A stretch of DNA of 64,000 bases from UBA11358 sp049517655. GTDB lineage: Bacteria > Verrucomicrobiota > Verrucomicrobiia > Limisphaerales > UBA11358. This document shows positions 50,278 through 60,370 of this stretch, piece by piece (the stretch's first letter is position 1; each line of letters opens with the position of its first letter). The notes under the pieces are model-generated. The model was not told where the DNA came from. It ran no database searches and was given only the letters and a program-made list of their open reading frames with translations. Where the stretch lies: assembly GCA_049517655.1 (NCBI GenBank), contig JBEKRQ010000001.1:310001-374000 (forward strand). Direction: 5' to 3'. Position numbers and translations under genes: made by a program.

Positions 50278-51942
50278 CTACATTCCGCCCGCTGCCCGGT
50301 CAAAGAGTTTTTTCTCCTCGGGCAGCAGGCGCGCCTTGGAAGCAAGTTCGAGGTAGGTCTTCGCCTTGGCGCCGTTGCCCGTCGCCTTCAGAATGAGGCC
50401 GTAGTAACCCGCAATTGAAGGGTTCTTAAGCTCCTGCGGCTTGAGCCGTTCGATTACTTTGAGCGCCTCGGCGTCTTTCTTCTGCATGTGGAGGGAAACC
50501 GCGTACGTGGAAACGTAGGCCGCGTTGGTGGGAATCTTCTCGTACACTTCACGCGCCAACTCGTGCGGTTTCAGTTCCTGTGCGTCCAGGAGGAGCGCCG
50601 TCATGGCGAGGTTGTTCTTCATCGCAAGGTCTGACGGCGACCGCTTCAGTGCCTGGCTGTAAAGCATCATCAAAGACCGCGTCCGGCCATCGACAAACAA
50701 CGCCTGGTTGAGCGCCCCGAAGGCCCATTTCTCACCGGGATACTGATTGACGATGGTCCAGAGGAGGTCCTCCCCTTCGCTCTGCCAGTTCCATTGTGCG
50801 GCCAGGCGCAGGAGCATAATCAGGCTTCCCTTCTGGCCATTGGCGGCTTTCAACGCCTGTTCCCACTCCGCTTTCGCCGCGGCGCTCAAGTCCTGTCCGC
50901 GCAGGGCGCGGGTCTGGAAGGCGTGCCGGACGAACTCCAACTCGGCCCAATTCTGTTGCTCAAGAGAGACTTGGAGTCCGCGCCAATCCCGAAGCATCGC
51001 GTAGCACTCGGCGGCCAACAGCGCCACCGGCTGATTGGTCTGCGTGTTCTTGGGCAGGCTCCGCAGCCAAGCCAGCGTTTCTGCAGGGCCAATCCTGGCC
51101 ATTTGCCACATGCTCAGTTCATAAATCTTTGCCGTGTTCGTCCCAGCCTCGCGCTGAAAGGCGGCCAGCGCCGGTTGGAATTCGGCATTTTGGCTTTCCT
51201 TCAGCACATCCAGCCGCAAGAGCCGGTCGCTGAAAGCCGAGTTGGTCTGTTCCACCAAATCCCTGGACAAAGCCAAAGCCGCATTCGTCTTCCTGGAGCC
51301 AATGGCGTCAACAACGAGTTCGCGCAGGGCCTGGCAGCGCAAGGCGGGGCTGGATGAAGAAATGCGCGTGAGCGTGGCGCGCGCTTCGGCCCTGGCCGGC
51401 TCATTGGTACTGTGGAGGCGCACGACAGCCAGGTTCAATTGCGGAACCGGGTTGGTTGGCTCAAGCCGGGCGGCTTCAAGAAATTGCGCCTCGGCATCAG
51501 CAGACTGATTCGCGGCGGCGGCCACGGCACCAACAATGTTGTGGTAGGCGGCGGTTTTCCTGCCGGCCTGGTCCACTCCTTCCAAAGCATTGGTGGCGAC
51601 CATGTAATCGTGGAACATCATGGCGGTCTGGGCCAGTGCCAGCCGATCATCCAACGAGCGTGGATTGAGTTCGACCACGCGGCTGCGCCAAAGCAGAGCG
51701 CTGGGCGAGCGGCCGGCCTCCAGCAACGCGGCCATCATCCGGGAGGCTTCCAGATTCTGGGGATTGGAGCGCAAGACCTGCTGCACGCAGAGCAACACAT
51801 TTCGACCGTCCCCCTTGGCGGCGAAGGTGCGCGCGAGGCTCATTATACGATTCTGTTTCCAGACTTTGTAGCCGCGATAACCGGCGTACCCCGCCAGTAA
51901 GGCCACTGTGCAGCACAAGAAGAGTATTATCAGCTTACGCAT
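50278..51942 (-). CDS. TPR-repeat protein with N-terminal membrane anchor
   Basis: 554 residues. An N-terminal membrane segment (LIILFLCCTVALLAGYAGY) and a long helical body of tetratricopeptide-like units, e.g. ALAQTAMMFHDYMVATNALEG, AEAQFLEAARLEPTNPVPQLNLA, ALKRSPSDLAMKNNLAMTALLL, and AYVSTYAVSLHMQKKDAEALKVIERLKP. TPR proteins assemble complexes; next to exosortase genes they are often the PEP-CTERM-system TPR component that helps polymer export. It closes the minus-strand cluster, 118 bases after the sugar-phosphate transferase. Confidence 0.75.
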   Translation of the reverse strand: MRKLIILFLCCTVALLAGYAGYRGYKVWKQNRIMSLARTFAAKGDGRNVLLCVQQVLRSNPQNLEASRMMAALLEAGRSPSALLWRSRVVELNPRSLDDRLALAQTAMMFHDYMVATNALEGVDQAGRKTAAYHNIVGAVAAAANQSADAEAQFLEAARLEPTNPVPQLNLAVVRLHSTNEPARAEARATLTRISSSSPALRCQALRELVVDAIGSRKTNAALALSRDLVEQTNSAFSDRLLRLDVLKESQNAEFQPALAAFQREAGTNTAKIYELSMWQMARIGPAETLAWLRSLPKNTQTNQPVALLAAECYAMLRDWRGLQVSLEQQNWAELEFVRHAFQTRALRGQDLSAAAKAEWEQALKAANGQKGSLIMLLRLAAQWNWQSEGEDLLWTIVNQYPGEKWAFGALNQALFVDGRTRSLMMLYSQALKRSPSDLAMKNNLAMTALLLDAQELKPHELAREVYEKIPTNAAYVSTYAVSLHMQKKDAEALKVIERLKPQELKNPSIAGYYGLILKATGNGAKAKTYLELASKARLLPEEKKLFDRAAGGM

Positions 51943-52029
51943 ATTATTTTGATGTATATACTATTTTGATGTGTGATTGAGAATGATTATTTGGACTGTT
52001 GAAATGGGGACCGAGGAAGAGAAGGGAAA

Positions 52030-52062
52030 AAGCTGAAAGCTGAAAACTGAAAACTGAAATTC
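52030..52062. repeat. Heptamer tract CTGAAAG/CTGAAAA
   Basis: CTGAAAG CTGAAAA CTGAAAA CTGAAAT between the TPR gene and the sugar-phosphate transferase stop codon. Confidence 0.75.
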
Positions 52063-54010
52063 ATTTTTGCTTTCTGTTTTCTACTTTCCTCTCCGGCGCT
52101 TGATCCACGGTCGGTGCCGGGGATCCTTGGAGGCTCTGGCCGTCCAGCTTCCGTTCGCCGAAGCACCACTCGCTCAAGTGCAGGCCATGTTTGAGCGCCA
52201 GCTCTTGAACGGCCGCCAGCGCGGCCGGCGGAAGGGTGGCGGTGATGACGATGCCGGTAATGCGGTGTCGCGCGATGAGGTGCGGCAAATCCTTTATTCC
52301 CCCCAGCACGAGGTAGCCATACACCCATTGGGAATGCAGCGACGGTTCGTCGTCGAGCAGCCCGACAACGGCGCGTCCGTCGTAGCTTTTCGAATTGCTA
52401 AAGCCACGCTCTTTCAGAAAGAGCTGGCAACGCCCGCCCGCCCCGTAAAGCACCACGCGCTCCCCCTGCGCCGGCTCGTCGCTCTTGCTTCTGAGATAGA
52501 TCACAAGCTCTTCGACCACGCGATAGAACATCCGCATGCCGAGGATGGCCGGATAACTCAGCGCACCCATCACCAGGGCCCTCACGAGCCACTTTGGAAT
52601 GTCCGAGGGCTCAATGAGCATGGCTATGCCCAGGCTGATGAACAGCCCGAGCAGCAGCAGAGATACGAGCATGAGCGCGTCAAGCACACGCGCCCGGGTC
52701 CAGACGGTTAAGTAGATACGGGACGCGGCGAGTAGGGAGAAGGTCGGGGTAACCCAAACCGGCAAGTCGAGGAACCAATAATGCCAGAAATTGGGGCGCG
52801 GCGGCTCGAATGCCCACATGGCGACTGCGAGAGACCCGGCCAGCCACACCATGTCCCAGACTGGGTAGCACAGGGATTTGAAGGTGGCATGGGTCGGGCG
52901 ACGCAGCCCGGTTAGCACCGCCCTGCCGGTATCGCGCAATTCGATGATCGCCAGGTGGCGCATGAGGACATAGACCCCCGCCAGCAAGGCGAGCAGGAAG
53001 ATTCCTGCGGCATGGGACTCGAAGGTGGTAATCAGCAGGCCGAAGACCACCAACACGCCATTCAACACACAAAGAACGGTGGCCACCCGGCGAGTGCTCA
53101 AGCCGGATTTGAGCAGCCGATGGTGCAGATGCTCCAGGTCCGGCTGCATGATGCCGCCGGGCTTTGCAGTTGCGCCCGGCTGGCTGCCGCTCAGCCATAG
53201 CCGCACGGACCTTCGCCAAATGGCAAGCAATGCGTCATAGATCGGCACCCCCAGCACCAGCATCGGGATCGTCAGGGAGAGGATGAAGGTGCTCTTGGTG
53301 AACGTCTGCAGCGAAATGACCCCCAGCATGAACCCAAGGAACATGCTGCCGGTATCGCCCAGGAAGATGCTTGCCGGGTAGAAGTTGTAACGCAGAAAGC
53401 CGAGGCACGCACCGATAAGGCCCAGCAGCACCAGGACATTGGCCGGCATATGCCCGAGCAGGAAGATTCCGCAGAGCCCTGTCGCCGAAATGATCGCCAG
53501 GCCCGAGGCCAGACCGTCCAGTCCGTCGATCAGGTTGAAGGCGTTGATTATGGCCACCAGCCAAAATATCACGAGGACACAGTCAAGGAACCACGGCAGT
53601 TCAAAACCCAGGATCGTGCCGAACCTTGCCCCCGAAAGGCACATCAACAACGCCGCCAATGCCTGGCCGCCCAGTTTCACCCAGGGGCGCAGACCGCGGA
53701 TATCATCCACCAGCCCGACGGCCAACAGGACCAGCGAGGCGAGTGTGAAATCTTGCCACCAATGCAGGTCCAGCCCTCCGGCCAACTTGGGCCAGGGAAA
53801 GACCAGCGCCATCATGCAGGCGGCCTGCACGCCGATAATGACCGCGAGCCCCCCGCCGCGAGCTGTGGGGTGCTTGTGAGGGCGGCGCTCGTTCGGAAGG
53901 TCCACGACACCGAACCGGCAAGCCGCCGCCCGGACCAACGGGGTGAAGAGATAGGTCACCACCAAGCCGGTCAGGAACACCGCGATGTATTTATCCAAAT
54001 CGCCGAACAT
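52061..54010 (-). CDS. Polyprenyl-phosphate GlcNAc-1-phosphate transferase fused to an NAD-binding-like domain
   Basis: 649 residues. The N-terminal 340 residues are a WecA/MraY-type membrane transferase: VDLPNERRPHKHPTARGGG, LLAVGLVDDIRGL, NAFNLIDGLDGLASG with acidic pair, FLGDTGSMFLGFMLG and HLHHRLLKSG. The C-terminal half has more membrane segments then GERVVLYGAGGRCQLFLKERG, reminiscent of the nucleotide-binding half of polysaccharide polymerases/epimerases. It begins glycan assembly on undecaprenyl phosphate. Its end KVENRKQK is encoded by repeat words. Confidence 0.85.
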   Translation of the reverse strand: MFGDLDKYIAVFLTGLVVTYLFTPLVRAAACRFGVVDLPNERRPHKHPTARGGGLAVIIGVQAACMMALVFPWPKLAGGLDLHWWQDFTLASLVLLAVGLVDDIRGLRPWVKLGGQALAALLMCLSGARFGTILGFELPWFLDCVLVIFWLVAIINAFNLIDGLDGLASGLAIISATGLCGIFLLGHMPANVLVLLGLIGACLGFLRYNFYPASIFLGDTGSMFLGFMLGVISLQTFTKSTFILSLTIPMLVLGVPIYDALLAIWRRSVRLWLSGSQPGATAKPGGIMQPDLEHLHHRLLKSGLSTRRVATVLCVLNGVLVVFGLLITTFESHAAGIFLLALLAGVYVLMRHLAIIELRDTGRAVLTGLRRPTHATFKSLCYPVWDMVWLAGSLAVAMWAFEPPRPNFWHYWFLDLPVWVTPTFSLLAASRIYLTVWTRARVLDALMLVSLLLLGLFISLGIAMLIEPSDIPKWLVRALVMGALSYPAILGMRMFYRVVEELVIYLRSKSDEPAQGERVVLYGAGGRCQLFLKERGFSNSKSYDGRAVVGLLDDEPSLHSQWVYGYLVLGGIKDLPHLIARHRITGIVITATLPPAALAAVQELALKHGLHLSEWCFGERKLDGQSLQGSPAPTVDQAPERKVENRKQK

Positions 54011-54107
54011 AATTCAGTTTTCAGCTTTTCCTCCCCGTCCGCAAATTTCAGTTTTCAGCTTTTCCCCACCGCTTTCAGCGTTTCAGCATTTTCCAAGTGG
54101 TCCGTGG

Positions 54108-55322
54108 TCAGTTCCCGCCCGCTGATTCCAGCACTTTCACGAGTTGCGGAAGGAGCGTCTCCTTGGAAAACCGGTCGGCGAGCGGCAGGCACCGTTCCCG
54201 GGTTGTTTCAGACACGCTTTCCTTCAACCTCAGAATGTTTTGAATCGCCTGGTCAACCGCGCCATGTTTGACCCGGCCAAATGGCAGGTGACCGTTGAGT
54301 TGCTGCAGGATCTCTGAAATGTGGCTCGGTTCGGGACCGACATACAACAGGGCCGCCCCGATTCGCAGGATATTGTAAATTTTGCAGGGATGCACGAGGC
54401 CGACGAACGGATCGCCCATTACCACCAAATGCAGATCGGCCGCCGAGAGGGAGCCAGCCAATTCCTCCAGAGGCTGGTAGGGCAGGCACAAGACATTGGA
54501 TAGCCGATGTTCTTTCGCGAACTGCCTGACACGGGAGAACTCAGTTCCACCCCCCACAAAACAAAACGCAATATCGTTGCTGGAAGCCAGCTTCTCTGCA
54601 GTTGCCAGCACCGTATCCAGTGGGTGACAGGGACTGTGGTTCCCGGAGTACATGACCACAAACTTGTCTTCCAGGTTGTGGGCCTTGCGAAAACGAGCTC
54701 GTCCCTCGGCGTCAAAGCGGACCCCGGAATCATGCGACCAGGGCGGTATGACAACGATTCTTCCGGCATCAATTCCTTTGTCTAAAATGCGTTTTTGCAT
54801 AAACCGGTCGAGCACGACTATTTTTGCAGCGTGACGCAGGCTGAACCGGGAACAACGCTCGAGCCAATTCGCGGCCAACGAACCGGGCCGCAGCCATCCG
54901 GCTGCCAACGCCTCATCAGGGTTCAAGTCCATGATCCAATAACAAAACCGCCAATTGCGCAGGCGCGCAAACCAGGCGCCGATAAATGAGATCAGCGGCG
55001 GTGAGGTCATAGCCACCACGAGATCTTGCCTGGGAAGCAGGCACAACTGCCAACAGGCGGACAGGATGAAACTCGTAAAGTCAGCAGTTCGTCTCCATTT
55101 CGCCCCCTTGCCAAAGCCTGTGCTGAAAAGACGATGAACTCGAATGCCCCGCCAGATTTCCTTTTTTGGGAAGATTTTTTTGGGATTATCATACGCACGC
55201 CGGCTCGTAATCACCGTGACTTCATGACCGCGCTCGACCAACTCCAAGGCGAGATCCGTAAGGTGCTGCCCGCTTGACACCACGTCCGGATGAAATGCCT
55301 GGTTAATGAATGTAATTCGCAT
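54108..55322 (-). CDS. Family 4 glycosyltransferase
   Basis: 404 residues. MRITFINQAFHPDVVSSGQHLTDLALEL start is of the WcaI/WbuB type, and GHEVTVITSRRAYDN follows. The C-terminal GT-B half has VMYSGNHSPCHPLDTVL, FCFVGGGTEFSRV and DLHLVVMGDPFVGLVHPCKIYNIL with the E-x7-E-like region partly replaced. It should add a sugar to a lipid-linked glycan. It sits between the sugar-1-phosphate transferase and exosortase on the same strand. Confidence 0.85.
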   Translation of the reverse strand: MRITFINQAFHPDVVSSGQHLTDLALELVERGHEVTVITSRRAYDNPKKIFPKKEIWRGIRVHRLFSTGFGKGAKWRRTADFTSFILSACWQLCLLPRQDLVVAMTSPPLISFIGAWFARLRNWRFCYWIMDLNPDEALAAGWLRPGSLAANWLERCSRFSLRHAAKIVVLDRFMQKRILDKGIDAGRIVVIPPWSHDSGVRFDAEGRARFRKAHNLEDKFVVMYSGNHSPCHPLDTVLATAEKLASSNDIAFCFVGGGTEFSRVRQFAKEHRLSNVLCLPYQPLEELAGSLSAADLHLVVMGDPFVGLVHPCKIYNILRIGAALLYVGPEPSHISEILQQLNGHLPFGRVKHGAVDQAIQNILRLKESVSETTRERCLPLADRFSKETLLPQLVKVLESAGGN

Positions 55323-55387
55323 CGGTCGTGACCTCTGTCATCTGCTCTCTGATTTCAGCTTTCAGCGTTTCAGTATTCCCCAAGTTG

Positions 55388-57130
55388 TCAGCGTGTCAGC
55401 GTCTTATATGCCTCCACCTTGATCATTTTTCCCAGTTGACGCACCAGAGCCGCCTTTGCCTGCTCGGAATCCTCACAGCCGGAGATGATAATTTCCAAAA
55501 CCTTTTGGCCCTTGTTGCCCCGGCCCGCCCATATCGCACGTATGAGATTGAAGCGCGCTGATTCATGCTGCACGTAAGCACTTTCATCAACTCCGGCTTC
55601 CCACCGGCATTGGAATACCTGGAGCGCATTTCCCGGGCCTCCAAACACATAATGGCGCATCGGCAATTCGATACCGTTGACCTTTACCACCATCAACTCC
55701 GGGCCTGATGTCATCTCCCAGCCCGCGGCCGGCATACACGCCTCAGGCGTGTGCCGTTTGGCCAGGTAGCCTGCTACTCGACCCGGGAACCAGTTGAAGT
55801 AAAATGCCTGCCATTGCGTCCCGTCGGCTTCCTGCCATTCACCCTGTTTCTCTTCGTCAAAGCGCAACAGATACTTCTCCTTCTCCCCGACCGGCAGTGT
55901 TCTGAAAGTGGGGTTGCCCTCGGGAAAAACCACGGACCAACTCGGACCCGGATTGAAGTACACCTCCCGGCTGCGATACCAGATTTGGACACTGGCTTCC
56001 ACGATGAATAACCAGACTAACAGGGCAAAGGCAAGACGACTGACCGCTGGGAAGGGACTACTGACTACTGACCATTGACCACTGACTGCCGACTTCTGAG
56101 TTCTGACTCCTGACTCCTGACCACTGACCTCTGCCTTCTGACTTCTGACTTCTGGCTTCTTCCTTCTCAGCAGCAGCGCCAGTCCCCAGAGCCCCAGCGT
56201 GCAAAGTATCGTGATCGTGATTCCCGCCGGATCATGGTACTGGGAAATGGCGGCCACACCTTTTTTTGCGGCGACCAGCGTCAGCAGAGACATGCGGCAT
56301 ATATTAAATGCCATGGAAAATACAAACCCCACCGGAATCAGCAGCCAGCGGCGCCCGGCGCTCAAGCGATAAAATTCGCCGAAGAAAAGGGATATCATCA
56401 GGCTGCTTTGAAACGATCGAATGCCACTGCAGGCTTCATCAATTCCCACCATGCCGGTGGCTACTTCAATCACGTTGCCGTGGGCCAGCGCGGGCACGCC
56501 CACCCATCCGAGCAACTCGATCACGATGGCAGCGCTCGCACGCGTCAGATTTTGAATGATTGGGGTTTCGATGAGCGTTGGCCAGGGTATGGCAACGAAA
56601 AAGAAGCAAATTGGAAACGCCAACTGCCTCAGCCAGCCTCGTCCCTTGCCCACATAAATGGCGCAGAGTGTCAACCCAATGGCTATCACCCCGAGCGACC
56701 ATTGAATCGGGCGCCATTCCGGGGTGGCGGCTTCGATCAAGCGGGTTGGCAGGTAGAGAAAGGCCAGAAGGCCGAATAAAAGAACCACTGACCACGGACT
56801 TTTTAAAAAGCTGAGATACTGAAAGCTGAAAGCTTCCGCCGCCGCTTCGCTCTGGCGCGACATGGAAAGCTGAAATTGATTTCTGTTTTGCGGAAACGCC
56901 TGCCAGCGGCGGATGAACAGGCCGAGGCAAAGAAAAGGAACCACCCAGCCGTAGCCATATTGCGGATTGGTCGTCCACTCCAGCCGCAAGTTGTTGATCA
57001 GGCGGAACCAGAGGTAGGCGAGAGGCAATAATACGATGACCCACTTCAGCACAAGAGGAGAAAAAAGAATGGCAGAATTGACCTCCTGATCGGCGGTAGT
57101 AGCGGGGACTGGTTGTTTTGGTACGGGCAT
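55388..57130 (-). CDS. Exosortase fused to EpsI domain
   Basis: 580 residues. The integral-membrane exosortase part has the catalytic Cys234 in GIDEACSGIRSFQSS, Arg279 in FNICRMSL and His299 in QYHDPAG. The C-terminal EpsI part (from about 370) has the usual TLPVGEKEKYLLRFDEEKQ and FYFNWFPGRVAGYLAKRHTPE stretch. It cleaves PEP-CTERM tails and attaches proteins to envelope polymers. Two repeat-derived peptides sit in frame, residues about 82-112 and 322-360 (QKAEVSGQESGVRTQKSAVS), in loops rather than in the catalytic helices. ATG at 57130. Confidence 0.9.
   Translation of the reverse strand: MPVPKQPVPATTADQEVNSAILFSPLVLKWVIVLLPLAYLWFRLINNLRLEWTTNPQYGYGWVVPFLCLGLFIRRWQAFPQNRNQFQLSMSRQSEAAAEAFSFQYLSFLKSPWSVVLLFGLLAFLYLPTRLIEAATPEWRPIQWSLGVIAIGLTLCAIYVGKGRGWLRQLAFPICFFFVAIPWPTLIETPIIQNLTRASAAIVIELLGWVGVPALAHGNVIEVATGMVGIDEACSGIRSFQSSLMISLFFGEFYRLSAGRRWLLIPVGFVFSMAFNICRMSLLTLVAAKKGVAAISQYHDPAGITITILCTLGLWGLALLLRRKKPEVRSQKAEVSGQESGVRTQKSAVSGQWSVVSSPFPAVSRLAFALLVWLFIVEASVQIWYRSREVYFNPGPSWSVVFPEGNPTFRTLPVGEKEKYLLRFDEEKQGEWQEADGTQWQAFYFNWFPGRVAGYLAKRHTPEACMPAAGWEMTSGPELMVVKVNGIELPMRHYVFGGPGNALQVFQCRWEAGVDESAYVQHESARFNLIRAIWAGRGNKGQKVLEIIISGCEDSEQAKAALVRQLGKMIKVEAYKTLTR
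56048..56165. repeat. In-frame heptamer tract in the exosortase gene
   Basis: Some sixteen CTGACCA/CTGACTT-type heptamers in tandem. Read on the minus strand they code the linker at residues 322-360. Confidence 0.85.
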
Positions 57131-57161
57131 GGGAAAAGAGTTTCGAACTGCTTCTGCTTGA

Positions 57162-57728
57162 TTACTGGGATGTCTTCCCCGACGAAATGATTCGCTGCCT
57201 CACCAACACCGCCGGATTGCCTTGATAAATGCCCCAAGGCTCTAACTTCTTGGTCGCTACTGAACCGGCGGTCAAAACCGCGTGATTGCCCACCGTTACC
57301 CCCGGCCCCACCCAGCAAGCAGCGCAAAGCCAAGCCCCATCCTCGACCGTGACTGGCTTGACGATCAAGTCGAAGGACGGCAGCTTGTAATTGTGGCTGC
57401 CGGTGCAGAGAAAGGCGCGCTGCGAAATGCACACGTTGTTCCCGATGGTGATTCGCTCTAGATTCAACAACCAGCATTCCTCGCCCAGCCAGACATGATC
57501 GCCCACAGTGAGTTTCCAAGGAAACGTGATGGTAACACGCGGCTTGATGGTCACGCCGTGACCGATTTTCGCGCCAAAAGCCCGGAGCACGGCGCATTTC
57601 AATCCCGACAATTTGAACGGACAAAGCCGGAACAGGAGCAGACTCGCCAGAATCCAGAAACCTTCCTTCAACGGCCCCGCGCCCCGGTTAAAATCGCCGG
57701 TGGAAAATTTTAAGAGATCTACTTTCAT
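57162..57728 (-). CDS. WcaF-like O-acyltransferase
   Basis: 188 residues with a left-handed beta-helix (hexapeptide) pattern: GHGVTIKPRVTITFPWKLTVGDHVWLGEE and IGNNVCISQRAFLCTGSHNY with the catalytic His, and TVEDGAWLCAACWVGPGVTVGNHAVL. It transfers acetyl groups to a sugar of surface glycan. ATG at 57728 (MKVDLLKF) is preferred to a TTG nine codons earlier. Its N-terminus resembles that of the broken copy at 60.4-60.7 kb. Confidence 0.85.
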   Translation of the reverse strand: MKVDLLKFSTGDFNRGAGPLKEGFWILASLLLFRLCPFKLSGLKCAVLRAFGAKIGHGVTIKPRVTITFPWKLTVGDHVWLGEECWLLNLERITIGNNVCISQRAFLCTGSHNYKLPSFDLIVKPVTVEDGAWLCAACWVGPGVTVGNHAVLTAGSVATKKLEPWGIYQGNPAVLVRQRIISSGKTSQ

Positions 57729-57794
57729 AAAAAATCTGAAACGCTGAAACACCAAACCAAAATCTGAAATTAATTTCTGCTTTGGTCTCCTATT

Positions 57795-58838
57795 TCAGTT
57801 TTTCGCTTTCAGCTTCTCCACAATCATGTTCAAAACACGCGCCGATTCACGCCCTTCCTCGGCAGGCACCGGCGATTCCGTTCCGTTAATAATGCTGTCT
57901 GCGAATCCACCGATAATAAAATCATGCGTTGAGCGCAGGGAACCCGTGGTATAACGGAGACCGCTCACGGCCAGGTTTTTCAAGAGCTGTCCCGTCTCGC
58001 TCAGGAGAGACATGCCGATAGGCACAGGTTTGAGGCGTTCGCGCCGATATTTCACCAGGCTCATCGCTTCAAGATCAACCAACAGTGTCGCGTTTTCTCC
58101 TAAAATTTCCACGCGCGCCATCCATTGTTTCGTTGCGTAGGACAGCGTCACTGAACTCACAGCCTTTCCCCCGACCAGGTCAATGCGATAATCCTCAAAC
58201 GGCGACCACGGGTAATCCATCAGCTTCATCGCGTTGACCGAGACATGGCGGATTGGATTGATGAACGCGAGCGTCATGTAGATGATATGGGGGCCGGTTT
58301 CGCCTATCACGCCACCGGGTAATTTGTTCGCCCAATGCTCCGGTTTGGACGTGATGTAATCCGTTGGTGTCGAAAGAAAAATACGCATGCCACGGAACGT
58401 GCCGATGGCTCCTTCGCGAACAAGTTTCCGCGCCTCGATGAACGGGTAGTAAAACAAATCACTGTGGGCCACACAGACCGTGACCTTGTTTTCGCGGGCG
58501 GCGGCGATGATGGCGTCACATTCCTCCACGGATTGCGCCATTGGTTTTTCAATGAGCACATTGCTGCCCGCCTGCATGACTTGAATGGCAAGCTTCGCGT
58601 GCGTCTTCGGCGGCGTGCAAATATCCACAATGTCCGGCTTTTCCTTGGCCAGCATCTCGCCTACGTCGGCGTATGCCGTCGGGATGCCGGCGGCAGATGC
58701 AGCTTGCCGCGCGGCCTCAATGTTCACGTCACAAAGGGCGGCCAGATGAACCTTGTCACGATGCCGGTGAAAGGCGGGGATATGTTTTAGTTTGGCGATT
58801 AATCCCGATCCGATAATAGCGGCTTTCAGTTGGCTCAT
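57795..58838 (-). CDS. Gfo/Idh/MocA family oxidoreductase
   Basis: 347 residues: MSQLKAAIIGSGLIAKLKHIPAF with the GxGxxA-type NAD(P) site, then VDICTPPKTHAKLAIQVMQAG and VLIEKPMAQSVEECDAI with the EKP motif. The second domain is GETGPHIIYMTLAFINPIRHV. This family oxidises or epimerises sugar derivatives; in such clusters often a UDP-sugar 3- or 2-dehydrogenase. The start at 58838 is chosen for the family N-terminus. Its neighbours are an acyltransferase and a ligase. Confidence 0.85.
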   Translation of the reverse strand: MSQLKAAIIGSGLIAKLKHIPAFHRHRDKVHLAALCDVNIEAARQAASAAGIPTAYADVGEMLAKEKPDIVDICTPPKTHAKLAIQVMQAGSNVLIEKPMAQSVEECDAIIAAARENKVTVCVAHSDLFYYPFIEARKLVREGAIGTFRGMRIFLSTPTDYITSKPEHWANKLPGGVIGETGPHIIYMTLAFINPIRHVSVNAMKLMDYPWSPFEDYRIDLVGGKAVSSVTLSYATKQWMARVEILGENATLLVDLEAMSLVKYRRERLKPVPIGMSLLSETGQLLKNLAVSGLRYTTGSLRSTHDFIIGGFADSIINGTESPVPAEEGRESARVLNMIVEKLKAKN

Positions 58839-58911
58839 AGTCTGGATGGTTCGTTGCGCTGGCAATTGTGTTCTTTACGAAAGAGTATGCAACAAGTTCG
58901 ATCTAAAAATG

Positions 58912-60312
58912 TCAACTGCGCGTATTTATGGTTGACCTGACCGCCCGCAACTTGCCGTTGGCTTCCCGCTCCAACGCTTTGACAGGCTCAATAATAACTT
59001 TCAGTTGTGGGCTTATCCACCGGGCCACCAAACGACGCAACTCCTCTTCATCTGATTTCTTGTAGTCAGGAGTGATCACTACCTTAATGATAATCTCACC
59101 CAGTGCGCACTGGCACACTTGGGCTTCACGAATCGAGTGCGTGTCCTTGAAGATGTAGTCGAAGCGCATGATGCGCCTTCCTTCAGGTGTCAGGACATAG
59201 TCTTCCGACCGGCCGTCAATCGCGAGAATCACTGCGCTCTTCCTCCCGCACGCACAACGGAATTCAGGCGACTCCCAGGTGGCAGAGTCACCGACCCGAT
59301 AGCGTATAAGCGGCATGGCTTTCCTTGAGAAACCCGTGGTAATTATGTTACCTCGCGTGTGGTTATTCCCTACATCTTCTGGCTGGCTGCACTCCAGGTG
59401 TCCAAATTCAAAGTCTTCGTGGTAGCAGTTCTGCTTGCAGCGCGAAGCGTTGCCAGCTCCTTCGGTAAAACCGTATTCATCGGTAATGATTGCCCCGGTC
59501 CACTCTTCCAGTAAACGTCCTTGCAATTCCTGGACCGCTTCAGCCCCGGCGAAAATCACCTTTGGTCGGCTTCGGGGATCAAGCGCCAACTTCTTCTCCA
59601 ACGCCAACCGCGCCACCTCCGAAATGATGCTGGGATAACCCGAGTAGAACTTCGGAATAATGCTGTTCAGAAATGAAACAACATCGCGAATCTTGCTCGG
59701 TGTTATGTGGTGCATATTCACCACATACTGGTTCTGGGGTTTCACATAGCGCCAATAAGGTGGTTTCTGTTGATCGATCGGCACGATGGGCTTGCCTGTG
59801 AAGTTTACATGCAGGTCTCCTGGCGCGCAGTCAAAACGCAACCGATGGCGCCACCAGACTGCCCATTGAAATGCAATTTCGTCTCTGTCTGCATAGAGAT
59901 GAAGGCTGGTCCCAGTGGTGCCGCTGGTATGGCGCTCAACCAGTTTCTGCCGCCTATACGCCGAAGATACAAGATCCTTGGAGTGTGCCCGAATATCGTC
60001 CTTGGTTAGAATGGGTATCTTGTCCAGATCTGCCACACCTTTAATATCACTTGGTTTTAGGCGACGGGAACCAAACAGATTACGGTAATAGGGGACTGTA
60101 TCGTAGGCATGTTTGACAATGCTTTTAATTTGGTCGTCTTTGTAGGCCAATATTTCAGATGCGGACCAGAATTCGCTTTCACGAAGCCAGGCAAGTCTCT
60201 TGTCAAATGACTCGGAGAAACGGATGCGGCGTTCACGCGAGCCGTAGTAGGAACACGCCAGATTCTGTGCCCAAATTGGCAGAAATGGATAGATTCGCTC
60301 TGCGATGCTCAT
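58912..60312 (-). CDS. Phenylacetate-CoA ligase-like adenylate-forming enzyme (CapK type)
   Basis: 466 residues. Core motifs are RHTSGTTGTSLHLYADRDE (P-loop), YSGYPSIISEVARLALEK, ITDEYGFTEGAGNASRC and GDSATWESPEFRCACGRKSA with a cysteine pair. Such proteins are frequent in capsule clusters, where they may activate an acyl group for glycan modification, but the substrate is not known. The next gene starts just after, with the Gfo/Idh/MocA gene downstream. Confidence 0.85.
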   Translation of the reverse strand: MSIAERIYPFLPIWAQNLACSYYGSRERRIRFSESFDKRLAWLRESEFWSASEILAYKDDQIKSIVKHAYDTVPYYRNLFGSRRLKPSDIKGVADLDKIPILTKDDIRAHSKDLVSSAYRRQKLVERHTSGTTGTSLHLYADRDEIAFQWAVWWRHRLRFDCAPGDLHVNFTGKPIVPIDQQKPPYWRYVKPQNQYVVNMHHITPSKIRDVVSFLNSIIPKFYSGYPSIISEVARLALEKKLALDPRSRPKVIFAGAEAVQELQGRLLEEWTGAIITDEYGFTEGAGNASRCKQNCYHEDFEFGHLECSQPEDVGNNHTRGNIITTGFSRKAMPLIRYRVGDSATWESPEFRCACGRKSAVILAIDGRSEDYVLTPEGRRIMRFDYIFKDTHSIREAQVCQCALGEIIIKVVITPDYKKSDEEELRRLVARWISPQLKVIIEPVKALEREANGKLRAVRSTINTRS

Positions 60313-60370
60313 AAATGTGATAGCCCTCTGTTCTTCGCCGGTTGGATTGTCAATTCGACGGCATGACTGG

